The notes below the pieces were generated by a model, which was not told the origin of the DNA, did not search any database, and saw nothing but the letters and a program-made list of their open reading frames with translations. The position numbers and the translations under genes were made by a program. A DNA stretch of 64,000 bases from Ga0077527 sp964533495 (GTDB lineage Bacteria > Pseudomonadota > Gammaproteobacteria > Burkholderiales > SG8-41), in NCBI GenBank assembly GCA_964533495.1, contig CAZHJU010000005.1:49828-113827 (forward strand). Reading direction: 5' to 3'. The stretch's first letter is position 1; the number at the start of each line of letters is the position of its first letter. This document shows positions 16,167 to 24,883 of this stretch, piece by piece.

Positions 16167-19100
16167 TCAGGGGCGCAGCAGCGGGTCGCGCACGGCGCCG
16201 GTGATGCCGAGATTGCCGCGCGCGACCACCAGGCCCTTCGACCCCAGTTCGGCGCTGATGCGGCCGGCCAGCGCGCCGTCGGCGCCGATGTTGAGCGTGC
16301 CGCTGGCGTTCAGCGGCCCGGAGGTCAGCTGCAGCTGCTTGTAGCTGAGGCGGCCACTGTTGCCGCTGAGGGCGCCGCTGAGGGTGTCGAAGCGGGTCTT
16401 GCCGCCGCGGGTGCCGCTGGCGGCGGGCGACTGGATCGCCCGCACCACGTCGACGTTGTTCAGTTCGCCGCTGCCGACCGTGAACGCCGCTTCCGTCGCG
16501 GCGCCGTCGAACAGTGAATTCAGGTCCTTGCCCCGCAGCGCGTAACTGCCGTTGATGCTGGCCGAGCCGCTGGCGGAAAAATCCCGGGTGAAGGCGGGCA
16601 GCAGTTCCTGCAGCCTCGCGTTTTCAAGGTTGAACTCGCCTTCGACGGCGAGGCCGGAGCCCCAGCCCGCCTTCAGCGCGCCCTTGAGGCGGCCGCCGCC
16701 GACACGCCCCTCGATGCTGTTCACGGTGGCCTGGCTGCCGCTGATCTGCGCCGAGACCGACAGGTCGGTGAAGCCGAGGGCGGGGCCCACCGGCAACCGC
16801 CATTCGCGGGCCTCGACGTTCAGCGCCATGCCGCCGTCCTTGGGCGCGAGGTCGATGGTCATCTTGCCGTCATTCATGCGCGCCCTCTGCATCGCGCCGT
16901 TGCGCCCGAAGGTCAGGCTGGCCTCGAATTGCGGAACGTCCAGCGGCAGTCCCGCGACCTTCACGCCGGTCAGCCGCAGCTGGCGCACCTGCAGTTCGGC
17001 GTTGCCGCCGCCTTTGGCGAGCCCCGGCAGCAACTGCATCCCGGACGCGTCGATGCTGACCGCGTTGGCGGTGACGCTGCCGAATTCGCGTTCGCCCAGC
17101 AGCAGGCTCCAGGGCATCATCGGAATGACCACGTTGTCGGCCTTGATCTGCTGCGCGCTGCCGACGCTGACACGCTCGAGTTTCAGCACCTGTTCCGGGT
17201 ACACCGTGTAGCGCATGTTGGCGATGCGCACCGGCTGGCCCAGGCGCTGGGTCGCCAGTTCCTCCACCGCGGGCACGTAGCCCGCCAGCGGCATCAGCTG
17301 CAGCGCGCCCAGCCCGCCGGCGATCAGAACGACGAGGCCGATGACGGCCATCAATCCCTTGCTGCGCGTTTTTTTCTCGGAGCGGAAGGAGGAGGCCGCG
17401 TCGCGCGCCTCGGATTCCATGCGCAGCTTGCGGTCGGCCGCCGCGGCCTTGGCGCGCTCCTCGGCTTCGGCGCGGTAGCGCGCGTCGGCCTCGGCTTCGG
17501 CGCGGGCGCGGGCGCGCAGTTCCTCCTCAACCCGCGACTTGACCGTTTTTTCGGCGTTTTCGCGCAGTTCCTGCTCGCGCACGACGCGCGCGACGGCCTC
17601 GGTCTTCGCGCGTTCCTCGGCTTCGGCGCGGGCCTTGCGCTCGGTCTCCATCTGGGCCTTGGCCTTGGCGACGGCGGCTTCGGCCATCTGCGCGCGCTGC
17701 TCGGCTTCCTCGCGCACGCGCCTGGCTTCCGCGCTTTCGCCGGCCGCGGCCTCGCGCGCCAGGCGTTCGGCGTCTTCGCGCGCCTTCTGCGCGATCTGCA
17801 GCTGGCGGTCCGTTTCTTCGCGGGCCTTGCGTTCGGCCACCGCGCGCGCGGCGATTTCGGCCTGCGCCTTTTTCTCCGCTTCTTCCCGCTTGCGGCGCTC
17901 GTCCTCGAGGACGGCCTCGACCTCGGCGCGGGCCTTGGCCTCGGCTTCGGCCTGCGCCTTGCGCACGGCTTCCTCGCGCAGTTCGCGCTCGGCGGCGACC
18001 TTGGCCTCGGCTTCCTCGCGCGCGCGCCGCTCCTCGGCGACCTTGCTTTCCATTTCTTCGCGCGCGCGGCGTTCCTCCTCGGCGCGGGTCTCGGCCTCGG
18101 CCGCGGCCTTGCGCGACTGCTCCTGCAGCGCGCGCAGTTCCGCCTTGGCCTTGGCATCCGCCTCGGTGCGCGCCTTCTGCGCGGCTTCCTCGGCAAGGCG
18201 CCGCTGTTCTTCCTCGCGCTGGCGCGCTTCGGCTTCGGCTTTCGCGCGCGCTTCGGCAGCGGCCCGGGCTTCGGCTTCGCTGCGCGCCTTGGCCTTGGCT
18301 TCCTCGAGCGCCTTCATTGCCGCCGCGGCCTTTTCCTGTGCCGCGGGATCGGAACCCTGGGTGGCCGCCCGCGCTTCGGCGGCGGCCTTGGCGCGCGCCG
18401 CTTCCTCGGCCATCTGGCGCGCCTGGGCCACCGCGCTTTCGGCGGCCTTGGCGCGCGCCTCGGCTTCTTCCAGCGCCTTGCGCTCGGCTTCGAGGCGCGC
18501 CTTGATCTCGGATTCCATCCGCAGGCGGGCTTCGGCCTCGCGTTTGGCCGATTCCTGCGCGCGGGTGAGGGCTTCCGCCATCGCCTTCATCTGGGCTTCG
18601 AGCGCTTCGCGCGCCTTGGTTTCGGCGGCGGCGTGGGCGTTGGCCTCGGCCTCGGCTTTTTCCTGGGCTTCGGCCTCGGCTTTCGCTTTTGCCTCGGCGG
18701 TGGCCTTGGCGACCGCCTCGGCCTTGGCGCGGGCTTCGGCTTCGGCGCGCGCCTTGGCTTCCGCCGCGGCCCTGGCGGAAGCTTCCTGGGCAAGCTTGAG
18801 GCGCGCTTCCGCCGCGGCCTTGGCGGTGGCATCCGCTGCGGCCTTGCTTTCCGCCTCGGCCTTGGCGCGGGCCTCGGCGGCGGCCTTGGCCGCGGCATCC
18901 GCCTTGGCCTTGGCTTCGGTTTCCGCCCTGGCGCGGGCCTCGGCGGCGGCCCGGGCCTGGGCTTCCGCCTGCTGCCGGGCCTTCGCTTCCATCGCCGCCT
19001 TGGCGGCGGCCTGGGCGCGGGCCTTGGCCTGCGCTTCCTTCTGTTTGCGTTCCTCGGCTTCGACGTTGATCTTGGCGACGGCCTCGGGCGAAGTGAAGTC

Positions 19101-19415
19101 GAGGTCCATTTCGCCGTCATCCGCCGCGGGCGCCGCCGCAGGGCGGGCTGCCGCGGCGGCCGGTGCCGCCGGTTTTGCCGCCGGACGCTCGGCGGGCGAG
19201 GAGAAGACCTTGATGTAGCCGGACTTGGTCAGCTCGCCGAGGATTGTCTCGACTTCCCTGGTCTCGAGCTTGCTCTTGGCGACCAGTTCGGCGACGGTGG
19301 ACTTGCCGTCGACCGCCAGGAAAATGTTTCCGGAATGACGGTCGAGCTTGACGGTCTTGTTCTTGATGTCGAGGACACCCTTGGAGGTCTTGGCGTAAAC
19401 GGTTTGCGGGTGCAT
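16167..19415 (-). CDS. Giant coiled-coil membrane protein with AsmA-like C-terminal domain
   Basis: 1082 residues. Order: an N-terminal module of about 75 residues (YAKTSKGVLDI...FLAVDGKSTVAELVAKS...ELTKSGYIKVF), an Ala/Pro linker to about 105, an extremely long Ala/Glu/Lys/Arg-rich coiled coil (about 110-675; AKAEAEAKA-type heptads), one membrane helix (about 684-708, LMAVIGLVVLIAGGLGALQL), then an AsmA-like beta-rich domain (VRIANMRYTVYPEQVLKLERVSVG..., about 715-1082). The coil should be cytoplasmic and the AsmA-like part periplasmic. AsmA proteins take part in envelope lipid traffic. The N-terminal module recurs in the response regulator at 12762-13547. The coil is TolA-like in composition but on the opposite side of the membrane. 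Confidence 0.85.
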   Translation of the reverse strand: MHPQTVYAKTSKGVLDIKNKTVKLDRHSGNIFLAVDGKSTVAELVAKSKLETREVETILGELTKSGYIKVFSSPAERPAAKPAAPAAAAARPAAAPAADDGEMDLDFTSPEAVAKINVEAEERKQKEAQAKARAQAAAKAAMEAKARQQAEAQARAAAEARARAETEAKAKADAAAKAAAEARAKAEAESKAAADATAKAAAEARLKLAQEASARAAAEAKARAEAEARAKAEAVAKATAEAKAKAEAEAQEKAEAEANAHAAAETKAREALEAQMKAMAEALTRAQESAKREAEARLRMESEIKARLEAERKALEEAEARAKAAESAVAQARQMAEEAARAKAAAEARAATQGSDPAAQEKAAAAMKALEEAKAKARSEAEARAAAEARAKAEAEARQREEEQRRLAEEAAQKARTEADAKAKAELRALQEQSRKAAAEAETRAEEERRAREEMESKVAEERRAREEAEAKVAAERELREEAVRKAQAEAEAKARAEVEAVLEDERRKREEAEKKAQAEIAARAVAERKAREETDRQLQIAQKAREDAERLAREAAAGESAEARRVREEAEQRAQMAEAAVAKAKAQMETERKARAEAEERAKTEAVARVVREQELRENAEKTVKSRVEEELRARARAEAEADARYRAEAEERAKAAAADRKLRMESEARDAASSFRSEKKTRSKGLMAVIGLVVLIAGGLGALQLMPLAGYVPAVEELATQRLGQPVRIANMRYTVYPEQVLKLERVSVGSAQQIKADNVVIPMMPWSLLLGEREFGSVTANAVSIDASGMQLLPGLAKGGGNAELQVRQLRLTGVKVAGLPLDVPQFEASLTFGRNGAMQRARMNDGKMTIDLAPKDGGMALNVEAREWRLPVGPALGFTDLSVSAQISGSQATVNSIEGRVGGGRLKGALKAGWGSGLAVEGEFNLENARLQELLPAFTRDFSASGSASINGSYALRGKDLNSLFDGAATEAAFTVGSGELNNVDVVRAIQSPAASGTRGGKTRFDTLSGALSGNSGRLSYKQLQLTSGPLNASGTLNIGADGALAGRISAELGSKGLVVARGNLGITGAVRDPLLRP

Positions 19416-19493
19416 GGCTTAACACCGTGATTTGTTGGACAGTTTTGTCGAACGCCGGCTGCCGGCATTCCCGGCATTGCAAGTGCCGGGACA

Positions 19494-19508
19494 TTATAGT
19501 TACTATAA
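19494..19508. promoter_or_regulatory. 15-bp palindrome in a divergent promoter region
   Basis: TTATAGT-T-ACTATAA is a perfect inverted repeat in the 108-base gap between the divergent AsmA-like gene (start 19415) and the HD-type gene (start 19524). It contains -10-like TATAGT/TATAAC sequences on both strands and could be an operator overlapping both promoters. Confidence 0.4.
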
Positions 19509-19523
19509 CCGGATACAACAAAA

Positions 19524-20498
19524 ATGATGCTTATGCAGCCGCAACCAGATCCACTCCCGATTGCAGCAGAAGGGCGCCACGCCACGCGCGATGTCACCAA
19601 CCAGGTCGACACCACGGATCCGCTGCCGGTGTCCTTCGAGGTGGCGCAGATCTACGAGCGGCTCTACCGCCGCGAGTTTCCGTCCGGACTGCTGCGTGTC
19701 TTCGCCGACGTCGGCCGCCTCTACCGCGGCGAATTTCCCGGCTATCACGCCTGCGAGACCGAATACCACGACGTCCAGCACATCCTGGAGGTGACGCTGG
19801 CGATGGCGCGGCTGATGGACGGCTGCGTGCGTTCGACCAGTCCGCTGGTCATGAACGAGCGCCTGTTCCAACTCGGCACGGTCAGCGCGCTGTTCCATGA
19901 CATCGGCTACCTGCGCCGGCGCGACGACACCGCAAAGCGGCACGGCGCGGAATACACGCGGACCCACGTCGGCCGCGGCGCGGAATTCATGTCCTGGTAC
20001 CTGCCGGAGGTGGGGCTGGGCGAACTCGCCGATCCGGCTTCACGGATCGTGCACTTCACCGGCTACGAGGTGCCGGTGAACGACATCAACATCGATCCCC
20101 AGTACCGGATGGTCGGCAACCTGCTGGGCAGCGCCGACATCCTTGCGCAGATGGCGGACCGCTGCTATCTCGAGAAATGCCATGACCGCCTGTACCCGGA
20201 GTTCGTGCTCGGCGGCATCGCCCGCCAGATCGACGAGAAGGGCGAGGAAAAAGTGGTGTTCGAATCGCCGGCCGACCTGATCTTCAAGACGCCGGGATTT
20301 TTCAACGGCGCCCACAAGCGGCTGGAGCAGGACCTGGGCGGCGTCTACCGCTTCGTCGACCGGCACTTCGAGGGGCGCAACCTGTATTACGCCTTCGCGC
20401 GCCGGAACATCGACTACGCGCGCACCATCGCCGAGGCGCGCGACATTTCCCTGCTGCGCCGCAAACTGCCGGACAGCGGTCTTGCCGAAGCCGCCTGA
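19524..20498 (+). CDS. HD-domain-like metal-dependent hydrolase
   Basis: 324 residues. The HD-superfamily pattern is visible: a first His in ETEYHDVQHILEV (about residues 77-89), the HD pair in ALFHDIGYLRRRDD (about 122-135), a later His in RTHVGRGAEFM and a terminal Asp in LGSADILAQMADR (about 193-205). Such proteins hydrolyse phosphate esters or cyclic nucleotides, but the spacing does not match HD-GYP proteins and the substrate is unknown. No signal peptide or membrane segment. It is divergent from the AsmA-like gene with a shared palindromic promoter region. Confidence 0.78.
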   Translation: MMLMQPQPDPLPIAAEGRHATRDVTNQVDTTDPLPVSFEVAQIYERLYRREFPSGLLRVFADVGRLYRGEFPGYHACETEYHDVQHILEVTLAMARLMDGCVRSTSPLVMNERLFQLGTVSALFHDIGYLRRRDDTAKRHGAEYTRTHVGRGAEFMSWYLPEVGLGELADPASRIVHFTGYEVPVNDINIDPQYRMVGNLLGSADILAQMADRCYLEKCHDRLYPEFVLGGIARQIDEKGEEKVVFESPADLIFKTPGFFNGAHKRLEQDLGGVYRFVDRHFEGRNLYYAFARRNIDYARTIAEARDISLLRRKLPDSGLAEAA

Positions 20499-20538
20499 GG
20501 CGGCGCCGGCGTCCGTTCCCGTTTTTTGCGATCGCCGT

Positions 20539-21534
20539 TCAGGCGACCTTCAGCAGTATCTTGCCCGTATGCTGGCTGGATTCCATCAGCGCGTGCGCCT
20601 TCGCGGCGTCGGCCAGCGGCAGCGTGCTGTGGGTCACCACGCGGATTTTTCCGGCGGCAATCAGTGGCCACACCTGTGATTCCAGTTCGCGCGCGATGCG
20701 CGCCTTGAAGGCGTCCGGGCGCGTGCGCAGGGTCGATCCGGTGTAGACCAGCCGTTTCAGCATCACGGGCATCAGGTTGATGTCCACCTTGGAGCCCGCG
20801 CCGAAGGCGAGCTGGATGATGCGGGCATCGTGGCTCGCCGCCTTGAAGTTCTTTTCGATGTTGGGGCCGCCGACGATGTCGAGGATCACGTTGGCACCGC
20901 CTTCGGTGCGTACGATTTCGACGAAATCCTCCGCGCGGTAGTCGATGGCGCGGTCGGCGCCGAGGTCGCGGCAGATGTTGCAGCGCGTCTCCGGGCTGTC
21001 GGTGGCGATGACTTTCGCGCCGAAGGCCTTGCCGAGCTGGATGCAGGTGGTGCCGATGCCGCCGGCGCCGCCGTGCACGAGGAAGGTTTCGCCGGCCTTC
21101 AGTCCGGCGCCGATGAAGACGTTGCTCCAGACGGTGAAGTAGGTTTCCGGCAGCCCGGCGGCGTCATGCAGGCTGACGCCCTGGGGCGCCGGCAGGCAGT
21201 GTTCGGCGTCGACGGCGACGTATTCGGCGTAGCCGCCGCCGTTGGTCAGGCCGACCACGGCGTCGCCTGCTTTCCAGCGTTTCACCGCCGCGCCGCAGGC
21301 GGCCACGGTGCCCGACACTTCAAGGCCCGGCAGGTCGGAGGCGCCGGCCGGCGCCGGATACAGGCCTTTGCGCTGCATGATGTCGGGGCCGTTGATGCCG
21401 GTGGCGGCGACCCTGACCAGCACTTCGTGGGCTTTCGGCACGGGCACCGGGCGCTGCACCGGTTTCAGCACTTCGGGGCCGCCGGGCGCGGAAATTTCGA
21501 CGGCCTGCATGGTGGCGGGGATGGTGGCGTTCAT
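20539..21534 (-). CDS. Zinc-independent quinone oxidoreductase (MDR family, PIG3/QOR-like)
   Basis: 331 residues. The N-terminal GroES-like domain (EVLVRVAATGINGPDIMQRKGLYP, LPGLEVSGTV) lacks the Cys/His zinc ligands of alcohol dehydrogenases. The Rossmann region shows VHGGAGGIGTTCIQLGKAFGAKVIATD near residues 150-176, and the C-terminus TGKILLKVA is typical. Relatives reduce quinones or enoyl-type substrates with NADPH. It is the last gene of the operon CaiB - thiol dioxygenase - enoyl-CoA hydratase - oxidoreductase, separated from the hydratase by 34 bases. A start at the internal MQAVEI (codon 9) is possible. Confidence 0.9.
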   Translation of the reverse strand: MNATIPATMQAVEISAPGGPEVLKPVQRPVPVPKAHEVLVRVAATGINGPDIMQRKGLYPAPAGASDLPGLEVSGTVAACGAAVKRWKAGDAVVGLTNGGGYAEYVAVDAEHCLPAPQGVSLHDAAGLPETYFTVWSNVFIGAGLKAGETFLVHGGAGGIGTTCIQLGKAFGAKVIATDSPETRCNICRDLGADRAIDYRAEDFVEIVRTEGGANVILDIVGGPNIEKNFKAASHDARIIQLAFGAGSKVDINLMPVMLKRLVYTGSTLRTRPDAFKARIARELESQVWPLIAAGKIRVVTHSTLPLADAAKAHALMESSQHTGKILLKVA

Positions 21535-21568
21535 GTCTTGCTCCTGTCGGATTCTGGTGGATGTCGGG

Positions 21569-22294
21569 CTATTTGCCGGCTTCGCGGAAGCGGCGGATGC
21601 GTTCTTTCAGTCCCGGCGCGCTGGCCGAGCGCGCCAGTTCGGCCATGTCTCCGGCGCGGGTGTCGGCCACGGTGCGCCGGTTCAGCGCGGCCGCCGCCGC
21701 GGGCGGCAGCACCCCGGCCTCGGCGCGCGCCTTGTCGAGCAGCGCGGGCCATTCCCCGCGCCCGGCGATGCCGGTGAGAAAACCGCAACTGAGCGCCTCG
21801 TCGGCGCCGAAGCTGCGCGTGGTGCGCAGCAGTTCGCGCGCCTTGTCGCCGCCGACGCGTTCGGCCAGGCGGCGCGTGCCGAGCACGATGCCGAAGCCGA
21901 GTCCCGGCATGCGGAAGGTGGTGTCCGGCGCGGCAATGCAGCGCGAGCAGCAGGCCACGAGGTCGGCGCCGGCGCCGAACACGCGGCCGTGCGCGAAGAC
22001 CAGCGTGTCGTGGGGCGCATGGTGGAGCGCCTGCAGCAGGGTTTCGATGCGGATGAAGCGCAGGGCGAGGTCGCCCTCGCTCTGCGCCTGCAGATCGGTG
22101 AAGTCGAAGCCGGCGCAGAAATGCGGGCCGGCGCCGTCGAGGATCAGCAGCCGCGTGCCGTCGGTGGCGGCGTATTCGACGGCATCGAGCAGCGCCTCGA
22201 CCAGCGGCGCCGACAGCGCGTTGGCCTTCTGCGGACGGTTCAGCGTCAGCTGGGTGACATGGCCGTCGTGGCTGCGCAGCAGCTCTTCGCTCAT
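21569..22294 (-). CDS. Enoyl-CoA hydratase/isomerase family protein
   Basis: 241 residues, slightly short for the crotonase fold (usually about 255-260). The CoA/oxyanion motif PHFCAGFDFTDL is near residues 58-70 and the second oxyanion segment HGRVFGAGADLVACCS near 100-115. In the usual glutamate positions the sequence reads GFGIVLGTRRL, so the classical hydratase Glu pair is not evident; hydrolase or isomerase chemistry is possible. The start overlaps the stop of the thiol dioxygenase gene (ATGA), indicating coupling and a role in the same pathway. Confidence 0.85.
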   Translation of the reverse strand: MSEELLRSHDGHVTQLTLNRPQKANALSAPLVEALLDAVEYAATDGTRLLILDGAGPHFCAGFDFTDLQAQSEGDLALRFIRIETLLQALHHAPHDTLVFAHGRVFGAGADLVACCSRCIAAPDTTFRMPGLGFGIVLGTRRLAERVGGDKARELLRTTRSFGADEALSCGFLTGIAGRGEWPALLDKARAEAGVLPPAAAAALNRRTVADTRAGDMAELARSASAPGLKERIRRFREAGK

Positions 22295-22911
22295 GCCGCC
22301 GGCGTGATCGTTGCGCGCACTTCGGCGGAGCGATCCCAGAAATTCGGCAGTTGCGGGCTCGAATAGCCGGAGACGAAGGGTTTGTCGGCGCCGGTGGCCG
22401 GATCGAAGACGTGGCGTTTGACGGCGCCGATGTTGGCGCCGTAGACGTGGATGCTGATGGATGGCCGGTCGGCCAGCGCGTTGGAGACCTCGTGGATGTC
22501 GCCCACGGCCGGCGAGACGCGGTCGACCTGGCCCGGCAGCAGCCTTTCGGTTTCTCCGGCTTCCATCGGCCGGCCGGATTTCGCATGCGAGAACCGCCGC
22601 GCTTCCTCGGCGCCGCGCATCATGCCGACCAGGCCCCAGACCGTGTGGTCGTGCACCGGCGTTTTCTGGCCCGGGCCCCAGACGAAACTCACCACCGAGA
22701 AACGCTCCAGCGGATCGCAGTAGAGCAGGTACTGCTGGTAGAACTGCGGATGCGGCTGCGCGCATTCGTCGGGCAGCCAGTCGTCGTGGCGGATCAGGTC
22801 GCCGAGCAGGCGGCCGCCTTCCTCGTGCATGGTTTTTTCGTCCTGCCCGCTGCGTTCGACGAGCCGGGTCATTTCGGCGACGAAATGGCGGAATCGCGCG
22901 TTGTTCTTCAT
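22291..22911 (-). CDS. Thiol dioxygenase of the cysteine dioxygenase family (CDO or 3-mercaptopropionate type)
   Basis: 206 residues with a cupin fold. The iron ligands are visible in PVHDHTVWGLVG (two His, near residues 85-90) and GDIHEVSNA (third His, near 139). The family oxidises a thiol to a sulfinate with O2. It lies between a CaiB-type CoA-transferase and an enoyl-CoA hydratase, overlapping both by four bases. In Variovorax-type 3,3'-thiodipropionate catabolism a 3-mercaptopropionate dioxygenase makes 3-sulfinopropionate, which is then activated by a class III CoA-transferase, so 3-mercaptopropionate is a reasonable substrate guess here. Sequence alone does not separate this from L-cysteine. 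Confidence 0.87.
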   Translation of the reverse strand: MKNNARFRHFVAEMTRLVERSGQDEKTMHEEGGRLLGDLIRHDDWLPDECAQPHPQFYQQYLLYCDPLERFSVVSFVWGPGQKTPVHDHTVWGLVGMMRGAEEARRFSHAKSGRPMEAGETERLLPGQVDRVSPAVGDIHEVSNALADRPSISIHVYGANIGAVKRHVFDPATGADKPFVSGYSSPQLPNFWDRSAEVRATITPAA

Positions 22912-24050
22912 GACTGTTCCTTCCATTCTGCGAGTACTTCGGCGGTATGCGCGCCCAGTGCCGGCGGCCCGCGGCGCACGCCGAGGCGCAGTCCGGAGAC
23001 GCGTTGCGGCGAAACCACGGTCTTGCTGGCGACGCCGTTGGGCAATTGCAGGTCCTGGACCCATTCCATGTGTTCGACCTGCGGGTCCGCCAGCACCTGC
23101 GAATAATTGTACAGCGGCGCGCAGGGCACGCCGCGTGCGTTCATCCGCGACAGCAGGTCGGCGGCGTCGTATTTGACGAATTCCGCTTCCAGCAGCTCGC
23201 GCAGCGCGTCCTGGTGCCGCGCGCGCAGCGATGGCGACGCGAAGCGGGCGTCCTGCATCAGGTCGCTTCTGTCGATCGCCGCGCAGGCCGCTTCCCACAG
23301 CTTGTTCGTTCCGGCGGCCAGCGCGAAGTAGCCGTCGCGGCAGCAGAAGGCGGCGTAGGGCGCGTTCATCGGATGCGCGGATCCCAGACGCACCGGATCG
23401 CGGCCGGTGCCGAACAGCTCGCTGGTCTGCAGGCCGGCGATGCCGAGCATGCTGCCGAGCATGGACACGTCGATGTAGTCGCCGCGGCCGGTGCCGCGCG
23501 CCTTGTGCAGGGCGGCGGTGGCGCTGAACGCGGCATAGAGGCCGGCGGAGAAATCGGCGATCGGGATGCCGCATTTCGCGGGACGGCCGTCGCGCTCGCC
23601 GGTGACGCTCATCACGCCGCTCATGGCCTGCACCGTCATGTCGAAGCCGCCGTCGCCGGCGCGCGGGCCGGTCTGGCCGAAGGCCGACACCGAGCAGTAG
23701 ACGAGAGACGGCTTTGCGGCCGACAGCGCGGGGTAATCGAGCCCGAACTTCGCCATCACGCCGGGACGGAAATTTTCAAGCAGGATGTCCGCAGACAGCG
23801 CCAGGCGGCGCGCGTCGGCGCGGCCGGCATCGGCCTTGAGATCGAGCACCACCGAGCGCTTGTTGCGGTTGACCGAGGCGAAATACTGGCTGTAGCCGTC
23901 GAGGATCGGCGGCCACTGCCGCATCAGGTCGCCCTCGGGCGATTCGACCTTGACGACGTCGGCGCCCATGTCGGCGAGCAGGCAGCCGGAAAACGGGCCG
24001 GCCAGCACCTGGCAGAATTCGATGACGCGTATGCCTTGCAGCGGAAGCAT
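22908..24050 (-). CDS. CaiB/BaiF (class III) CoA-transferase
   Basis: 380 residues. Family hallmarks: LPLQGIRVIEFCQVLAGPF at the N-terminus, GADVVKVESPEGD, NRNKRSVVLDLK, ENFRPGVMAKFGLDY and the catalytic Asp at residue 137 in GGFDMTVQAMSGVMSVTG. The enzyme moves CoA between carboxylic acids through an aspartyl-CoA thioester. It is the first gene of a four-gene operon with thiol dioxygenase, crotonase and oxidoreductase, with ATGA overlaps. A role in activating an organosulfur acid is inferred from the partner gene only. The ATG at 24050 is preferred. Confidence 0.93.
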   Translation of the reverse strand: MLPLQGIRVIEFCQVLAGPFSGCLLADMGADVVKVESPEGDLMRQWPPILDGYSQYFASVNRNKRSVVLDLKADAGRADARRLALSADILLENFRPGVMAKFGLDYPALSAAKPSLVYCSVSAFGQTGPRAGDGGFDMTVQAMSGVMSVTGERDGRPAKCGIPIADFSAGLYAAFSATAALHKARGTGRGDYIDVSMLGSMLGIAGLQTSELFGTGRDPVRLGSAHPMNAPYAAFCCRDGYFALAAGTNKLWEAACAAIDRSDLMQDARFASPSLRARHQDALRELLEAEFVKYDAADLLSRMNARGVPCAPLYNYSQVLADPQVEHMEWVQDLQLPNGVASKTVVSPQRVSGLRLGVRRGPPALGAHTAEVLAEWKEQS

Positions 24051-24127
24051 GTGGATTGCGATGGGTTGCGGAGCCGCGGGCGACCGTGAATTTCAGGGCC
24101 GTATGCTAGCACGCGCCCCGCGGCGCT

Positions 24128-24856
24128 TCAGCCGTTGACGGCGGCGGAAAAGCGGCCGTCGGCGTCCAGCGTCCGGAGCGCCTGCCGTTCCCCGTCGCTC
24201 ATCGGCGGCGCGGGCTTTGCCGTGTCGTGCTCGAAGCGGAATCCGGTGCGGGCGACGATGTCGCCGACCGTGACCTGCGGATTGAAACTCTCGAGCCTGA
24301 AGCGCGAGCCGGCGCGCGGTTCGCGCAGGAACACCGCGAGCGGCGTCACCAGCGCGGTCATGTTGCCGGCGGCGGTGACGAAGTCGAGCCGGTCGACCAG
24401 CGCGCGCGGCGTGTGGTCCGTGCGCCAGGTCACGACGCGTTTTGCGGTCGGCAGCATCACTGCGGCGCCGCCGCCACCCGGCAGGCGCACTTTCGGATTT
24501 TCCCAGGAGCCGATCGCCGAGACGTTGGTGCGGCCCTCGGCGTCGATCTGCGCGCAGCCGAGGTAGACCAGGTCGAGCCCGCCGCGCGCGCAGAGGTCGT
24601 AGAAATCCTGGTTGGCGAAAATCGCCGGCGAGCCGTGGACGATCGCCGGGTCGCTGCTCGACAGCGGCACTTCGACGGGCCGCGGCTCGACGCCGCCGGC
24701 GACGTTGATCCAGGTGAAATCGAAATCGCAAGCGCGCTTCGCGAGCATGCAGGCCAGCATCGGCAGCGTCGAGTTGACGCCGCTGAAAGTGATCTCGCCG
24801 GCTCGGATCTGGCGGGCGAGGTTGACGACGATGAAGGAAAACGGGGTCCAGGGCAT
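24128..24856 (-). CDS. CoA-transferase beta subunit (glutaconate/IpdB-like family)
   Basis: 242 residues. The pattern FIVVNLARQIRAGEITFSGVNSTLPMLACMLAKR is the standard opening of class I CoA-transferase beta subunits, followed by LVYLGCAQIDAEGRTNVSAIG and the Gly-rich GGGGAAVMLPTAKRVV. It should pair with the alpha subunit at 25386-26207, from which it is separated by a DNA glycosylase gene, an unusual arrangement. The actual substrate is unknown; relatives act on glutaconate, steroid-ring or aromatic ring-cleavage acids. Repeat copy D lies directly upstream of its start codon. Confidence 0.85.
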   Translation of the reverse strand: MPWTPFSFIVVNLARQIRAGEITFSGVNSTLPMLACMLAKRACDFDFTWINVAGGVEPRPVEVPLSSSDPAIVHGSPAIFANQDFYDLCARGGLDLVYLGCAQIDAEGRTNVSAIGSWENPKVRLPGGGGAAVMLPTAKRVVTWRTDHTPRALVDRLDFVTAAGNMTALVTPLAVFLREPRAGSRFRLESFNPQVTVGDIVARTGFRFEHDTAKPAPPMSDGERQALRTLDADGRFSAAVNG

Positions 24857-24859
24857 TTT

Positions 24860-24883
24860 TTATAAGTATTTGATTTTATTGAT
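24860..24883 (+). repeat. Dispersed AT-rich element, copy D
   Basis: 24 bases identical to copy B (11912-11935). It supplies the stop region of the glycosylase gene and the leader of the CoA-transferase beta gene, both on the minus strand. Minus-strand TTATAAAAAATGCCCTG shares the tail TTATAAAAnnnCCCTG with copies E and F. Confidence 0.72.

Noticed and set aside
16929..19430. Open frame of 833 codons on the plus strand
   Set aside because: It lies opposite the coiled-coil gene and reads only low-complexity Leu/Gly/Arg sequence caused by the repetitive GC-rich codons of the true gene.
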